In this document: in pieces, positions 29,464 to 37,207 of the stretch | How positions within the stretch are numbered: the first letter of the stretch is position 1 | Layout: each line of letters begins with the position of its first letter | From: Streptococcus mitis | GTDB lineage: Bacteria; Bacillota; Bacilli; Lactobacillales; Streptococcaceae | Assembly: GCF_002096845.1 (NCBI RefSeq) | Contig: NZ_NCVK01000060.1 | Coordinates: forward strand, 124,001 to 188,000 | DNA: 64,000 nt | Reading direction: 5' to 3' | The notes under the pieces: model-generated | Told to the model about the DNA's origin: nothing | The model's database searches: none | What the model saw: the letters and a program-made list of their open reading frames with translations, nothing else | Translations under genes and position numbers: made by a program

Positions 29464-29700
29464 ATGACATTTGAAGAAATTCTACCTGGGTTAAAGGCTA
29501 AGAAAAAATATGTACGAACTGGTTGGGGAGGTGCTGAAAACTATGTCCAACCCTTTGATACCATCGAGCAAAATGGTGTGGCTCTAGAGGTAACTCCTTA
29601 TTTTTTGATTAACGTTTCTGGCGAAGGAGAAGGATTTTCCATGTGGAGCCCGACACCTTGTGATGTTTTGGCGACAGATTGGGTAGAAGTGCATGACTAA
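29464..29700 (+). CDS. DUF2829 (Tad2-like fold) small protein
   Basis: 78 residues from ATG 29464 (AAAGGAG 6 bases upstream; an earlier ATG at 29434 lies too close to the -10). Signature strings are TFEEILPGLKAKKKYVRTGWGG, a central PYFLINVSGEGEG and the end MWSPTPCDVLATDWVEV, which match the DUF2829 family. Phage members of this family include Tad2, which sequesters the cyclic ADP-ribose-type signal of Thoeris immunity; chromosomal members are uncharacterised. No phage genes are nearby. Its stop overlaps the start of the SDR gene, so it heads a translationally coupled run. Confidence 0.82.
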   Translation: MTFEEILPGLKAKKKYVRTGWGGAENYVQPFDTIEQNGVALEVTPYFLINVSGEGEGFSMWSPTPCDVLATDWVEVHD

Positions 29701-30390
29701 ACGTGTATTGATTACAGGAGTGAGTTCAGGGATTGGATTGGCTCAGGCTCGCCTTTTTTAGAGAAGGGCTATCAAGTTTATGGAGTGGACCAAGGTGAAA
29801 ATCCAGTTTTAGATGGTGATTTCTACTTTTTACAGAGAGATTTGACCTTGAACTTGGAACCTGTTTTTGATTGGTGTCCTCGGGTTGATGTTTTGTGCAA
29901 TACTGCTGGAGTTTTGGATGCTTACAAACCACTGTTGGAACAAACAGCACAGGAAATTCAAGAAATTTTTGAAATTAACTATGTGACTCCTGTTGAGTTG
30001 ACTCGGCATTATTTGACACAAATGCTGGAAAATAAGAAGGGAATCATCATCAATATGTGTTCCATTGCTTCTAGCCTAGCAGGTGGAGGTGGTCACGCCT
30101 ATACTTCTTCTAAGCATGCCTTGGCTGGCTTCACCAAGCAGCTAGCTCTAGACTATGCAGAAGCTGGGATTCAGGTCTTTGGGATTGCTCCAGGAGCAGT
30201 CAAGACGGGTATGACCGCTGCCGACTTTGAACCAGGTGGTTTAGCGGACTGGGTGGCTAGTGAAACTCCAATCAAACGCTGGATCGAGCCAGAGGAAGTA
30301 GCAGAAGTCAGTCTCTTTTTGGCCAGTGGAAAGGCATCTGCCATGCAGGGACAAATTTTGACAATAGATGGCGGCTGGTCTTTGAAGTAG
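29693..30390 (+). pseudogene. Short-chain dehydrogenase/reductase with a one-base frameshift in a T tract
   Basis: The frame from ATG 29693 starts TKRVLITGVSSGIGLAQARLF (TGxxxGIG nucleotide motif) and hits a stop at 29758-29760. The homopolymer there has six T; a seventh would continue as LEKGYQVYGVDQGENPVL in the frame that runs to 30390. That frame holds NTAGVLD, the catalytic SMCSIASS ... YTSSKHAL (Ser, Tyr, Lys) and the terminal GQILTIDGG. Restored length is about 232 residues. Either a true inactivation, a slipped-strand variable tract, or a sequencing error. The function would be NAD(P)-dependent oxidoreduction of unknown substrate. Confidence 0.85.
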
Positions 30391-30399
30391 GAGGATCTG

Positions 30400-30900
30400 A
30401 TGGAAATCAAAAGACACTTTGGAGTCTACGCTGTTTGCTTTGAAAAAGGGAAGTTACTCTGCATTGAAAAAACGAGAGGCCCTTATCAACATAGGTATGA
30501 CCTACCTGGAGGCAGTCAGCAACTTGGTGAAGGACTGACGGAAACGCTGACTAGAGAAGTTATGGAAGAGACAGGATTTATTGTTAGAAGCTACTCTAAT
30601 CCTCGAATCTACGATGTTTTCGTCAGGGAAGAGTTAAAAAATTTTATGGTTCACCATGTCATGGCCTTGTATGATGTTGAAATGAATGAGAGTGCACCTC
30701 AAGTTACGATTTCGGAAGCTGTCTCTGATGGTGCGAATGATTCACTCGGATATATTTGGATGGATATTCAAGAAATCACAGAAGAAAATGCATCGCCATT
30801 AGTCTTGAAGATTAAGTCTGAATTATTAGGATTTCCAGAACTTGACAAGACTTCTTACATGAATTGGAAGGTGAATGATGAAAAATCAACTTGCTCTTAG
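30400..30900 (+). CDS. NUDIX hydrolase
   Basis: 166 residues. Perfect NUDIX box GGSQQLGEGLTETLTREVMEETGF (G-x5-E-x7-RE-x2-EE-x-G) at about residues 38-61. The N-terminus RHFGVYAVCFEKGKLLCIEK and the following KTRGPYQHRYDLPGG are typical of small mutT-like enzymes. The substrate cannot be told from sequence. It lies 9 bases after the SDR frame and overlaps the next gene by 26 bases. Confidence 0.88.
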   Translation: MEIKRHFGVYAVCFEKGKLLCIEKTRGPYQHRYDLPGGSQQLGEGLTETLTREVMEETGFIVRSYSNPRIYDVFVREELKNFMVHHVMALYDVEMNESAPQVTISEAVSDGANDSLGYIWMDIQEITEENASPLVLKIKSELLGFPELDKTSYMNWKVNDEKSTCS

Positions 30901-31747
30901 TGGAGAAAAAATTCTTGAAAAAGTTTACCCACAACTATTTCATCATGTTGGCATGATTCGTGGGGAATACTTGTTGAGAGAGCTCAATCAAAACATACTG
31001 TTACCAAGTTGTCAGCAATTTGTAAAAGATTATCTAGAGACTATCTGCTCCCTGTACTCAGATGAAGAAGTTTGGTATCGTTTTTCTGAATTAACGAATA
31101 CAGAAGCTAATTGTCTAAAGGGGACTAAAGAGCATTTTGATGAAAATCATCCCTTGTTTGGATATAGAGGGATAAGGCGTTTGCTGGCGTGTCCGGATGA
31201 ATTTCATGCTGAGGCACATGTCGTTACAGAAGTTCATCAAAACAATCCCAATCTATCTGTTATCTTTCCTTTTGTCAATGATGCTGAACAGTTAAAGCAA
31301 GCTATTACAGTATTGCGTGAGTATGGTTTTACTGGGAAAATCGGCACAATGATTGAATTACCGTCAGCGTATTTTGACTTGGATAGGATACTGGAAACGG
31401 GCATTTCAAAGATTGTAGTTGGAATGAATGATTTGACTTCTTTTATTTTTGCCACTGTGAGAAACAGTCAATGGCATGATATGGAAAGTCCAATAATGTT
31501 AGATATGCTAAGAGATATGCAGGATAAAGCAAGGATGAAAAAGATTGATTTTACTGTAGCAGGCTATCTGAATACTTCTTTCATACAAAAAATGAATCAG
31601 TTGGGTATCAAGTGCATTATTCACTACAGTTCTATTCTAGAGATTTTTAATTTAGAGATTGACCATCCAGACCACCTCAAACGTGTAAAAGAAGTAAGTA
31701 AAAAATTACAAAGGAGCACCCATGACACCGCAAGAAATATGGAATAA
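30875..31747 (+). CDS. Orphan PEP-utilising-enzyme TIM-barrel domain protein
   Basis: 290 residues from ATG 30875 (a second ATG follows immediately). The sequence resembles only the C-terminal PEP/pyruvate-binding barrel of PEP synthase and PTS enzyme I: YRFSELTNTEANCLKG (68-83), HPLFGYRGIRRLL (92-104), IGTMIELPSA with Glu161, and GMNDLTSF (183-190). The nucleotide-binding and phospho-His domains are absent. The C-terminal catalytic Cys (CGE/CGQ in relatives) is replaced by VAGYL near 228-232. It may bind PEP or pyruvate without classical phosphotransfer, or have another lyase-like activity. It overlaps NUDIX upstream and ASCH downstream, implying one operon. Confidence 0.78.
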   Translation: MMKNQLALSGEKILEKVYPQLFHHVGMIRGEYLLRELNQNILLPSCQQFVKDYLETICSLYSDEEVWYRFSELTNTEANCLKGTKEHFDENHPLFGYRGIRRLLACPDEFHAEAHVVTEVHQNNPNLSVIFPFVNDAEQLKQAITVLREYGFTGKIGTMIELPSAYFDLDRILETGISKIVVGMNDLTSFIFATVRNSQWHDMESPIMLDMLRDMQDKARMKKIDFTVAGYLNTSFIQKMNQLGIKCIIHYSSILEIFNLEIDHPDHLKRVKEVSKKLQRSTHDTARNME

Positions 31748-32162
31748 ATATAAGCAAATCAATCCTTCTATCGAAGATGAAATCGATGCCTGGGCTTTTG
31801 GAGTAGATGCCGATCTCTTGGCAGATTTGGTTTTAAAAGGAGAAAAGACAGCAACAGCTTCAGCCTACGATCTCTATGCACTAGAAGATGAACCTCTTCC
31901 GCAAGAAGGCACCTTTGACATCATTTTAGATAGTCAAAATCAGGCTGTCTGCATTGTCGAAATTACAAGGGTTTCCGTTCAGCCCTTTCATCAAGTTTCT
32001 GCTGACCATGCCTATAAGGAAGGTGAGGGAGACAAGACACTTGTCTATTGGCGTCAGGTTCATGAGGATTTTTTCACAGACTGTTTGGGTGAAGTAGGAC
32101 TGACTTTTACACCTGAAAGCAAGGTTGTTTTAGAAGAATTTCGCAAGGTTTACCCACTGTAG
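31722..32162 (+). CDS. ASCH domain protein
   Basis: 146 residues. ASCH family features: WAFGVDADLLADLVLKGEKTATAS near 25-50 with the conserved GxKxxT-type motif, QAVCIVEITRVSVQPFHQV, and the DKTLVYWRQVHEDFF segment. ASCH domains have a PUA-like fold; one studied group hydrolyses N4-acetylcytidine, others are proposed RNA binders. The start overlaps the barrel gene by 26 bases with AAAGGAG upstream. Last gene of the accessory run; pepN has its own promoter. Confidence 0.85.
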   Translation: MTPQEIWNKYKQINPSIEDEIDAWAFGVDADLLADLVLKGEKTATASAYDLYALEDEPLPQEGTFDIILDSQNQAVCIVEITRVSVQPFHQVSADHAYKEGEGDKTLVYWRQVHEDFFTDCLGEVGLTFTPESKVVLEEFRKVYPL

Positions 32163-32223
32163 ACTGTTAGAAGGAAGAAAGTTTTGGAAATCGCTGTCCA
32201 ATCCTTTTTTCTTAGGCAAAACA

Positions 32224-32232
32224 TGTTATAAT
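32224..32232 (+). promoter_or_regulatory. Extended -10 promoter of pepN
   Basis: TG-T-TATAAT (TATAAT 32227-32232), with AGGAG before the pepN ATG at 32285. Confidence 0.7.
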
Positions 32233-32284
32233 AAGTTTGTTTGAAGAAGAGATCTAGCTCTTAAACTTAGAATAGGAGAAAACT

Positions 32285-34831
32285 ATGCAAGCAGTTGAAC
32301 ATTTTATTAAGCAATTTGTTCCTGAACATTATGATTTATTTTTAGACTTGAGTCGTGAGACCAAGACGTTTTCTGGTAAGGTGACCATCACTGGTCAAGC
32401 ACAGAGTGACCGTATTTCCCTCCACCAAAAAGACCTGGAAATCGCTTCTGTAGAAGTTGCAGGTCAAGCTCGTCCATTTACAGTTGATCATGACAATGAA
32501 GCCCTTCATATTGAACTTGCGGAAGCAGGTCAAGTTGAAGTGGTTATCGCTTTCTCAGGAAAAATTACAGACAACATGACAGGGATTTACCCATCTTACT
32601 ACACAGTTGATGGAGTCAAGAAGGAAGTATTGTCTACTCAATTCGAGAGCCATTTTGCGCGCGAAGCCTTCCCATGTGTGGATGAGCCAGAAGCCAAAGC
32701 AACTTTTGACCTCTCTCTACGTTTTGACCAAGCAGAAGGTGAATTGGCCTTGTCTAACATGCCAGAAATCGATGTTGAAAACCGTAAGGAAACAGGTATC
32801 TGGAAGTTTGAGACAACACCTCGCATGTCTTCTTACTTGTTGGCTTTTGTTGCGGGTGATTTGCAAGGTGTAACGGCTAAAACTAAAAACGGTACCCTCG
32901 TAGGTGTTTACTCAACCAAAGCTCATCCACTATCAAACCTTGATTTCTCACTGGATATCGCTGTTCGCTCCATCGAGTTTTACGAAGATTACTATGGAGT
33001 TAAGTACCCAATTCCTCAATCTCTCCACATCGCCCTTCCTGACTTTTCAGCTGGTGCTATGGAAAACTGGGGTCTTGTGACCTACCGTGAAGTTTACTTG
33101 GTTGTGGATGAGAACTCAACATTTGCTAGCCGTCAACAAGTTGCCCTAGTTGTGGCCCATGAGTTGGCTCACCAATGGTTTGGGAACCTCGTTACTATGA
33201 AATGGTGGGATGACCTTTGGCTCAATGAAAGCTTCGCTAACATGATGGAGTACGTCTGTGTGGATGCCATTGAGCCAAGCTGGAATATTTTTGAAGACTT
33301 CCAAACAGGTGGAGTACCTCACGCTCTTGAACGTGACGCGACTGATGGTGTTCAGTCTGTCCACGTCGAAGTTAAACATCCAGATGAAATCAATACGCTC
33401 TTTGACGGAGCTATCGTCTATGCCAAAGGAAGTCGCCTCATGCACATGCTTCGTCGTTGGCTAGGTGATGCCGATTTTGCTAAAGGTTTGCATGCCTACT
33501 TTGAAAAACATCAATACAGCAATACAATTGGTCGTGACCTTTGGGATGCTCTTGGTCAAGCGTCTGGACGTGATGTTGCAGCCTTCATGGATTCTTGGTT
33601 GGAACAACCTGGTTATCCAGTTCTCACTGTCAAAGTTGAAAATGATGTCTTGAAGATTTCACAAAAACAATTCTTTATCGGTGAGCACGAAGATAAGAAC
33701 CGTCTCTGGGTTGTGCCACTCAATAGCAACTGGAAAGGCTTGCCTGATACACTTGAAACTGAAAGCATCGAAATTCCAGGCTACGCAGCCCTTCTTGCTG
33801 AAAATGAAGGAGCTCTTCGTTTCAATACTGAAAATACAGCCCATTACATTACCGATTATCAAGGAGACTTGTTAGATGCTGTTCTTGCTGACCTAGTTGA
33901 TCTTGATAATACAAGCAAATTGCAAATCGTCCAAGAACGTCGTTTGCTTGCTGAGGCAGGGCACATTTCTTATGCTGACTTGCTCCCAGTTCTTGATAAA
34001 CTTGCTAAGGAAGAATCTTACCTTGTCGTTTCAGCTGTTTCTGAAGTCATTTCTGCCCTTGAGCGCTTTATCGATGAAGGAACAGAAGCTGAAACAGCCT
34101 TCAAAGCCTTGATTGCTAAATTGGCTCGTCACAACTATGACTGTCTTGGTTTTGAAGCTAAAGACGGAGAATCAGATGAGGATGAGTTGGTTCGTCAGCT
34201 GGCTGTTTCTATGATGATTCGCTCAAATGATGCAGAAGCTAGTCAAGTCGCTAGCCAAATCTTCGAAGCCTACAAGGATCAGCTTGCAGGACTCCCAGCA
34301 GCTATTCGCTCACAAGTCCTTATCAATGAGATGAAACATCATGAGACCAAAGACTTGTTAGCACTTTATCTTGATACTTATACGCACGCAACAGATGCTG
34401 TCTTTAAACGTCAGTTGGCAGCCGCTCTTGCCTATAGTAAAGATGCGGACAATATCCAAACCTTGATTGCTTCTTGGAAGGACAAATTTGTGGTCAAACC
34501 GCAGGACTTGTCTGCTTGGTATTACCAATTCCTAGCTCACCAAGTAACTCAGGAAACAGCTTGGTCTTGGGCGCGTGAAAACTGGGCTTGGATTAAGGCA
34601 GCTCTTGGTGGAGATATGAGCTTTGATAGCTTTGTTATCCTTCCTGCACACGTATTTAAGACTCAGCAACGCTTGGCAGAGTACAAGGAATTCTTTGAAC
34701 CGCAACTTTCTGACCTTGCTCTTAGCCGTAACATCGGTATGGGAGTCAAGGAAATTGCAGCGCGTGTTGACTTGATTAACCGTGAAAAAGCTGCAGTAGA
34801 AGCAGTTGTTCTTCAATACGGAACTGAATAA
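32285..34831 (+). CDS. pepN: Aminopeptidase N (M1 zinc metallopeptidase)
   Basis: 848 residues, normal for lactic acid bacterial PepN. Exopeptidase motif GAMENWG near 260, zinc site HELAHQWFG with the third ligand in NESFAN about 20 residues later, and a C-terminal ERAP-like helical domain. Cytoplasmic, no signal sequence. It releases N-terminal residues from imported peptides and fits with the peptide-binding lipoprotein at 16-18 kb in amino acid supply. Confidence 0.97.
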   Translation: MQAVEHFIKQFVPEHYDLFLDLSRETKTFSGKVTITGQAQSDRISLHQKDLEIASVEVAGQARPFTVDHDNEALHIELAEAGQVEVVIAFSGKITDNMTGIYPSYYTVDGVKKEVLSTQFESHFAREAFPCVDEPEAKATFDLSLRFDQAEGELALSNMPEIDVENRKETGIWKFETTPRMSSYLLAFVAGDLQGVTAKTKNGTLVGVYSTKAHPLSNLDFSLDIAVRSIEFYEDYYGVKYPIPQSLHIALPDFSAGAMENWGLVTYREVYLVVDENSTFASRQQVALVVAHELAHQWFGNLVTMKWWDDLWLNESFANMMEYVCVDAIEPSWNIFEDFQTGGVPHALERDATDGVQSVHVEVKHPDEINTLFDGAIVYAKGSRLMHMLRRWLGDADFAKGLHAYFEKHQYSNTIGRDLWDALGQASGRDVAAFMDSWLEQPGYPVLTVKVENDVLKISQKQFFIGEHEDKNRLWVVPLNSNWKGLPDTLETESIEIPGYAALLAENEGALRFNTENTAHYITDYQGDLLDAVLADLVDLDNTSKLQIVQERRLLAEAGHISYADLLPVLDKLAKEESYLVVSAVSEVISALERFIDEGTEAETAFKALIAKLARHNYDCLGFEAKDGESDEDELVRQLAVSMMIRSNDAEASQVASQIFEAYKDQLAGLPAAIRSQVLINEMKHHETKDLLALYLDTYTHATDAVFKRQLAAALAYSKDADNIQTLIASWKDKFVVKPQDLSAWYYQFLAHQVTQETAWSWARENWAWIKAALGGDMSFDSFVILPAHVFKTQQRLAEYKEFFEPQLSDLALSRNIGMGVKEIAARVDLINREKAAVEAVVLQYGTE

Positions 34832-34848
34832 TTAAGACTAAATAAAAG

Positions 34849-34896
34849 AAAACTCAGCTATCTCATGTAAAATGCAGAGAGTTGAGTTTTTTTTAA
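34849..34896 (+). terminator. pepN terminator
   Basis: AAAACTCAGCT ... AGTTGAGTTTTTTTT hairpin; its T tail runs into the ciaR promoter region. Confidence 0.8.
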
Positions 34897-34913
34897 GGCA
34901 AATTTGGTATAAT
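34892..34913 (+). promoter_or_regulatory. ciaRH promoter with half CiaR-like site
   Basis: TATAAT at 34908-34913. Upstream is TTTAAG-GCAAA-TTTGGT: the first half matches the CiaR direct repeat (TTTAAG-n5-TTTAAG) and the second only partly, so autoregulation is possible but weakly supported. Confidence 0.5.
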
Positions 34914-34937
34914 GGTTTTAATAAGGAGGAGTTTCTC

Positions 34938-35612
34938 ATGATAAAAATCTTATTGGTTGAGGATGACCTAGGCCTGTCAAATTCAGTATTTGACTTTTTA
35001 GACGATTTTGCGGATGTCATGCAGGTATTTGATGGTGAAGAAGGTCTCTACGAAGCTGAGAGTGGCGTCTATGACTTGATTTTGCTCGATTTGATGTTGC
35101 CAGAAAAAAATGGTTTCCAAGTCTTGAAAGAATTGCGTGAAAAGGGGATTACGACTCCAGTTCTGATCATGACTGCCAAGGAAAGTTTGGATGACAAGGG
35201 ACATGGATTTGAACTGGGAGCGGATGATTATCTGACTAAACCTTTCTACCTAGAAGAACTCAAAATGCGGATTCAAGCCCTTCTCAAACGTTCAGGCAAG
35301 TTTAATGAAAACACCTTGTCTTATGGAAATATTGTAGTTAATTTGTCAACAAATACCGTTAAAGTCGAAGATACTCCAGTCGAATTGCTGGGTAAAGAGT
35401 TCGATTTACTGGTTTATTTCCTTCAAAATCAAAATGTGATTTTGCCTAAGACTCAGATTTTTGATCGTCTATGGGGATTTGATAGTGACACAACGATTTC
35501 AGTTGTAGAAGTTTATGTTTCAAAAATCCGTAAGAAATTAAAAGGAACCACTTTTGCAGAGAATTTGCAAACCTTGCGTAGTGTTGGGTATATTTTAAAA
35601 GATGTTCAGTAA
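34938..35612 (+). CDS. ciaR: CiaR response regulator
   Basis: 224 residues from ATG 34938 (AAGGAGG 9 bases upstream; start [12 protein letters not shown]). Receiver domain with acidic pocket VEDD, phospho-Asp in [11 protein letters not shown] near 51, and Lys in DDYLTKPF. OmpR-type winged-helix DNA-binding domain at about 128-222. With CiaH it controls competence, beta-lactam tolerance, lysis protection and small csRNAs in pneumococcus. Overlaps ciaH by 11 bases. Confidence 0.96.
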   Translation: MIKILLVEDDLGLSNSVFDFLDDFADVMQVFDGEEGLYEAESGVYDLILLDLMLPEKNGFQVLKELREKGITTPVLIMTAKESLDDKGHGFELGADDYLTKPFYLEELKMRIQALLKRSGKFNENTLSYGNIVVNLSTNTVKVEDTPVELLGKEFDLLVYFLQNQNVILPKTQIFDRLWGFDSDTTISVVEVYVSKIRKKLKGTTFAENLQTLRSVGYILKDVQ

Positions 35613-36936
35613 ACTAAAAAAAACATGGTATGCGGATGACTTTAGTTATTTTATCCGCAACTTTGGTGTCTTCACTCTGATTTTCTCTACCATGACCTTG
35701 ATTATTTTACAGGTCATGCATTCGAGTCTCTATACTTCGGTGGATGATAAGCTTCATGGACTAAGTGAAAATCCTCAGACAGTTATTCAGCTTGCTGTAA
35801 ATAGGGCAACAGAAGAGATTAAAGATTTAGAGAATGCCGCTACAGATACTAGCAAGACTGAGATAAAGCCCAATGTCAGTTCCAATACGGAGGTCATTCT
35901 TTTTGATAAGAATTTTACCCAGCTTCTTTCTGGAAACCGATTTTTGGGATTGGATAAGATTAAGTTAGAGAAAAAAGAACTAGGCCATATCTACCAGATT
36001 CAGGTTTTTAATAGCTATGGACAAGAAGAAATCTATCGCATGATTTTGATGGAAACCAATATCAGTTCGGTTTCAACCAATATCAAGTATGCAGCTGTCT
36101 TGATTAATACAAGTCAGTTGGAGCAGGCCAGTCAAAAGCATGAGCAATTGATTGTGATTGTGATGGCAAGTTTCTGGATTTTGTCTTTACTTGCCAGTCT
36201 CTATCTAGCTAGAGTCAGTGTTAGGCCCCTGCTTGAGAGCATGCAGAAGCAGCAGTCTTTTGTGGAAAATGCTAGTCATGAGTTACGGACTCCACTTGCA
36301 GTTTTGCAAAATCGCTTAGAGACCCTTTTCCGTAAGCCAGAAGCAACCATTATGGATGTGAGCGAAAGCATTGCATCGAGTTTGGAAGAAGTCCGAAATA
36401 TGCGTTTTTTGACGACGAACTTGTTGAATTTAGCTCGTAGAGATGATGGGATTAAGCCGGAACTTGCAGAAGTTCCAACCAGTTTTTTCAATACGACTTT
36501 CACAAACTATGAGATGATTGCTTCGGAAAATGACCGTGTCTTCCGTTTTGAAAATCGGATCCATCGCACGATTGTCACAGATCAGCTTCTCTTGAAGCAG
36601 TTGATGACTATCCTATTTGATAATGCTGTCAAGTATACTGAAGAGGATGGTGAAATTGATTTTCTTATCTCGGCGACAGATCGCAATCTGTATTTACTTG
36701 TTTCTGATAATGGAGTCGGTATTTCGACAGAAGATAAGAAGAAAATTTTTGATCGTTTTTATCGAGTGGACAAGGCTAGAACCCGCCAAAAAGGTGGTTT
36801 TGGTTTAGGATTATCTCTGGCCAAGCAAATTGTAGATGCGCTTAAAGGAACCATTACTGTTAAAGATAATAAACCAAAGGGAACAATCTTTGAAGTGAAG
36901 ATTGCTATCCACACACCATCGAAAAAGAAAAAATAA
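35602..36936 (+). CDS. ciaH: CiaH sensor histidine kinase
   Basis: 444 residues. Two transmembrane helices (about 20-40 and 185-205) flank an extracellular sensor loop. The H-box [13 protein letters not shown] carries the phospho-His near 226, followed by N-box [11 protein letters not shown]-boxes DNGVGIS and [10 protein letters not shown]. Mutations in CiaH are classical causes of cefotaxime resistance in pneumococcus; I see no truncation here. Confidence 0.96.
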   Translation: MFSKLKKTWYADDFSYFIRNFGVFTLIFSTMTLIILQVMHSSLYTSVDDKLHGLSENPQTVIQLAVNRATEEIKDLENAATDTSKTEIKPNVSSNTEVILFDKNFTQLLSGNRFLGLDKIKLEKKELGHIYQIQVFNSYGQEEIYRMILMETNISSVSTNIKYAAVLINTSQLEQASQKHEQLIVIVMASFWILSLLASLYLARVSVRPLLESMQKQQSFVENASHELRTPLAVLQNRLETLFRKPEATIMDVSESIASSLEEVRNMRFLTTNLLNLARRDDGIKPELAEVPTSFFNTTFTNYEMIASENDRVFRFENRIHRTIVTDQLLLKQLMTILFDNAVKYTEEDGEIDFLISATDRNLYLLVSDNGVGISTEDKKKIFDRFYRVDKARTRQKGGFGLGLSLAKQIVDALKGTITVKDNKPKGTIFEVKIAIHTPSKKKK

Positions 36937-36965
36937 AAATATCGCTCCAGACGGGGCGATATTTT
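36936..36965 (+). terminator. ciaRH terminator
   Basis: AAAATATCGC ... GCGATATTTT, 10-bp perfect stem starting at the ciaH stop codon. Confidence 0.85.
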
Positions 36966-37016
36966 GGATTACGTGACTTTCAGTCCGTTTCGCTAAGTCA
37001 GGTGTGATACAGGCAA

Positions 37017-37049
37017 ACCACCCGTTTTAGGGGTGGTCATGATTTTTTT
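37017..37049 (+). terminator. Second hairpin upstream of pht
   Basis: ACCACCC-GTTTTAG-GGGTGGT followed by CATGATTTTTTT. It could be a terminator of a short transcript or a second ciaRH stop. Confidence 0.65.
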
Positions 37050-37110
37050 ATGACATAAAAATCTTGACAGATAACTTGACAGATAAACTTAAAAAATGTA
37101 AACTATTTAC

Positions 37111-37129
37111 TGGTTAATTAATTGGTTAA
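37111..37129. promoter_or_regulatory. AdcR-type zinc operator upstream of pht
   Basis: TTAATTGGTTAA at 37118-37129 closely fits the AdcR palindrome (TTAACnnGTTAA), and an overlapping TGGTTAATTAA lies just before it. AdcR represses pht, adcAII and adcABC genes when zinc is sufficient, so this is consistent with the downstream Pht gene. Confidence 0.75.
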
Positions 37130-37207
37130 ACAACCAATTTAGAAAACTATTTAATCAAGTAAAGGAAGTTAAGAAAAAGCTTCATCATTTATTGAAATGA
37201 GGGATTT

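Noticed and set aside
29464-29700. Calling the DUF2829 gene an anti-Thoeris phage gene outright
   Set aside because: There are no adjoining phage genes and many chromosomal family members are uncharacterised; only the fold-level link is justified.
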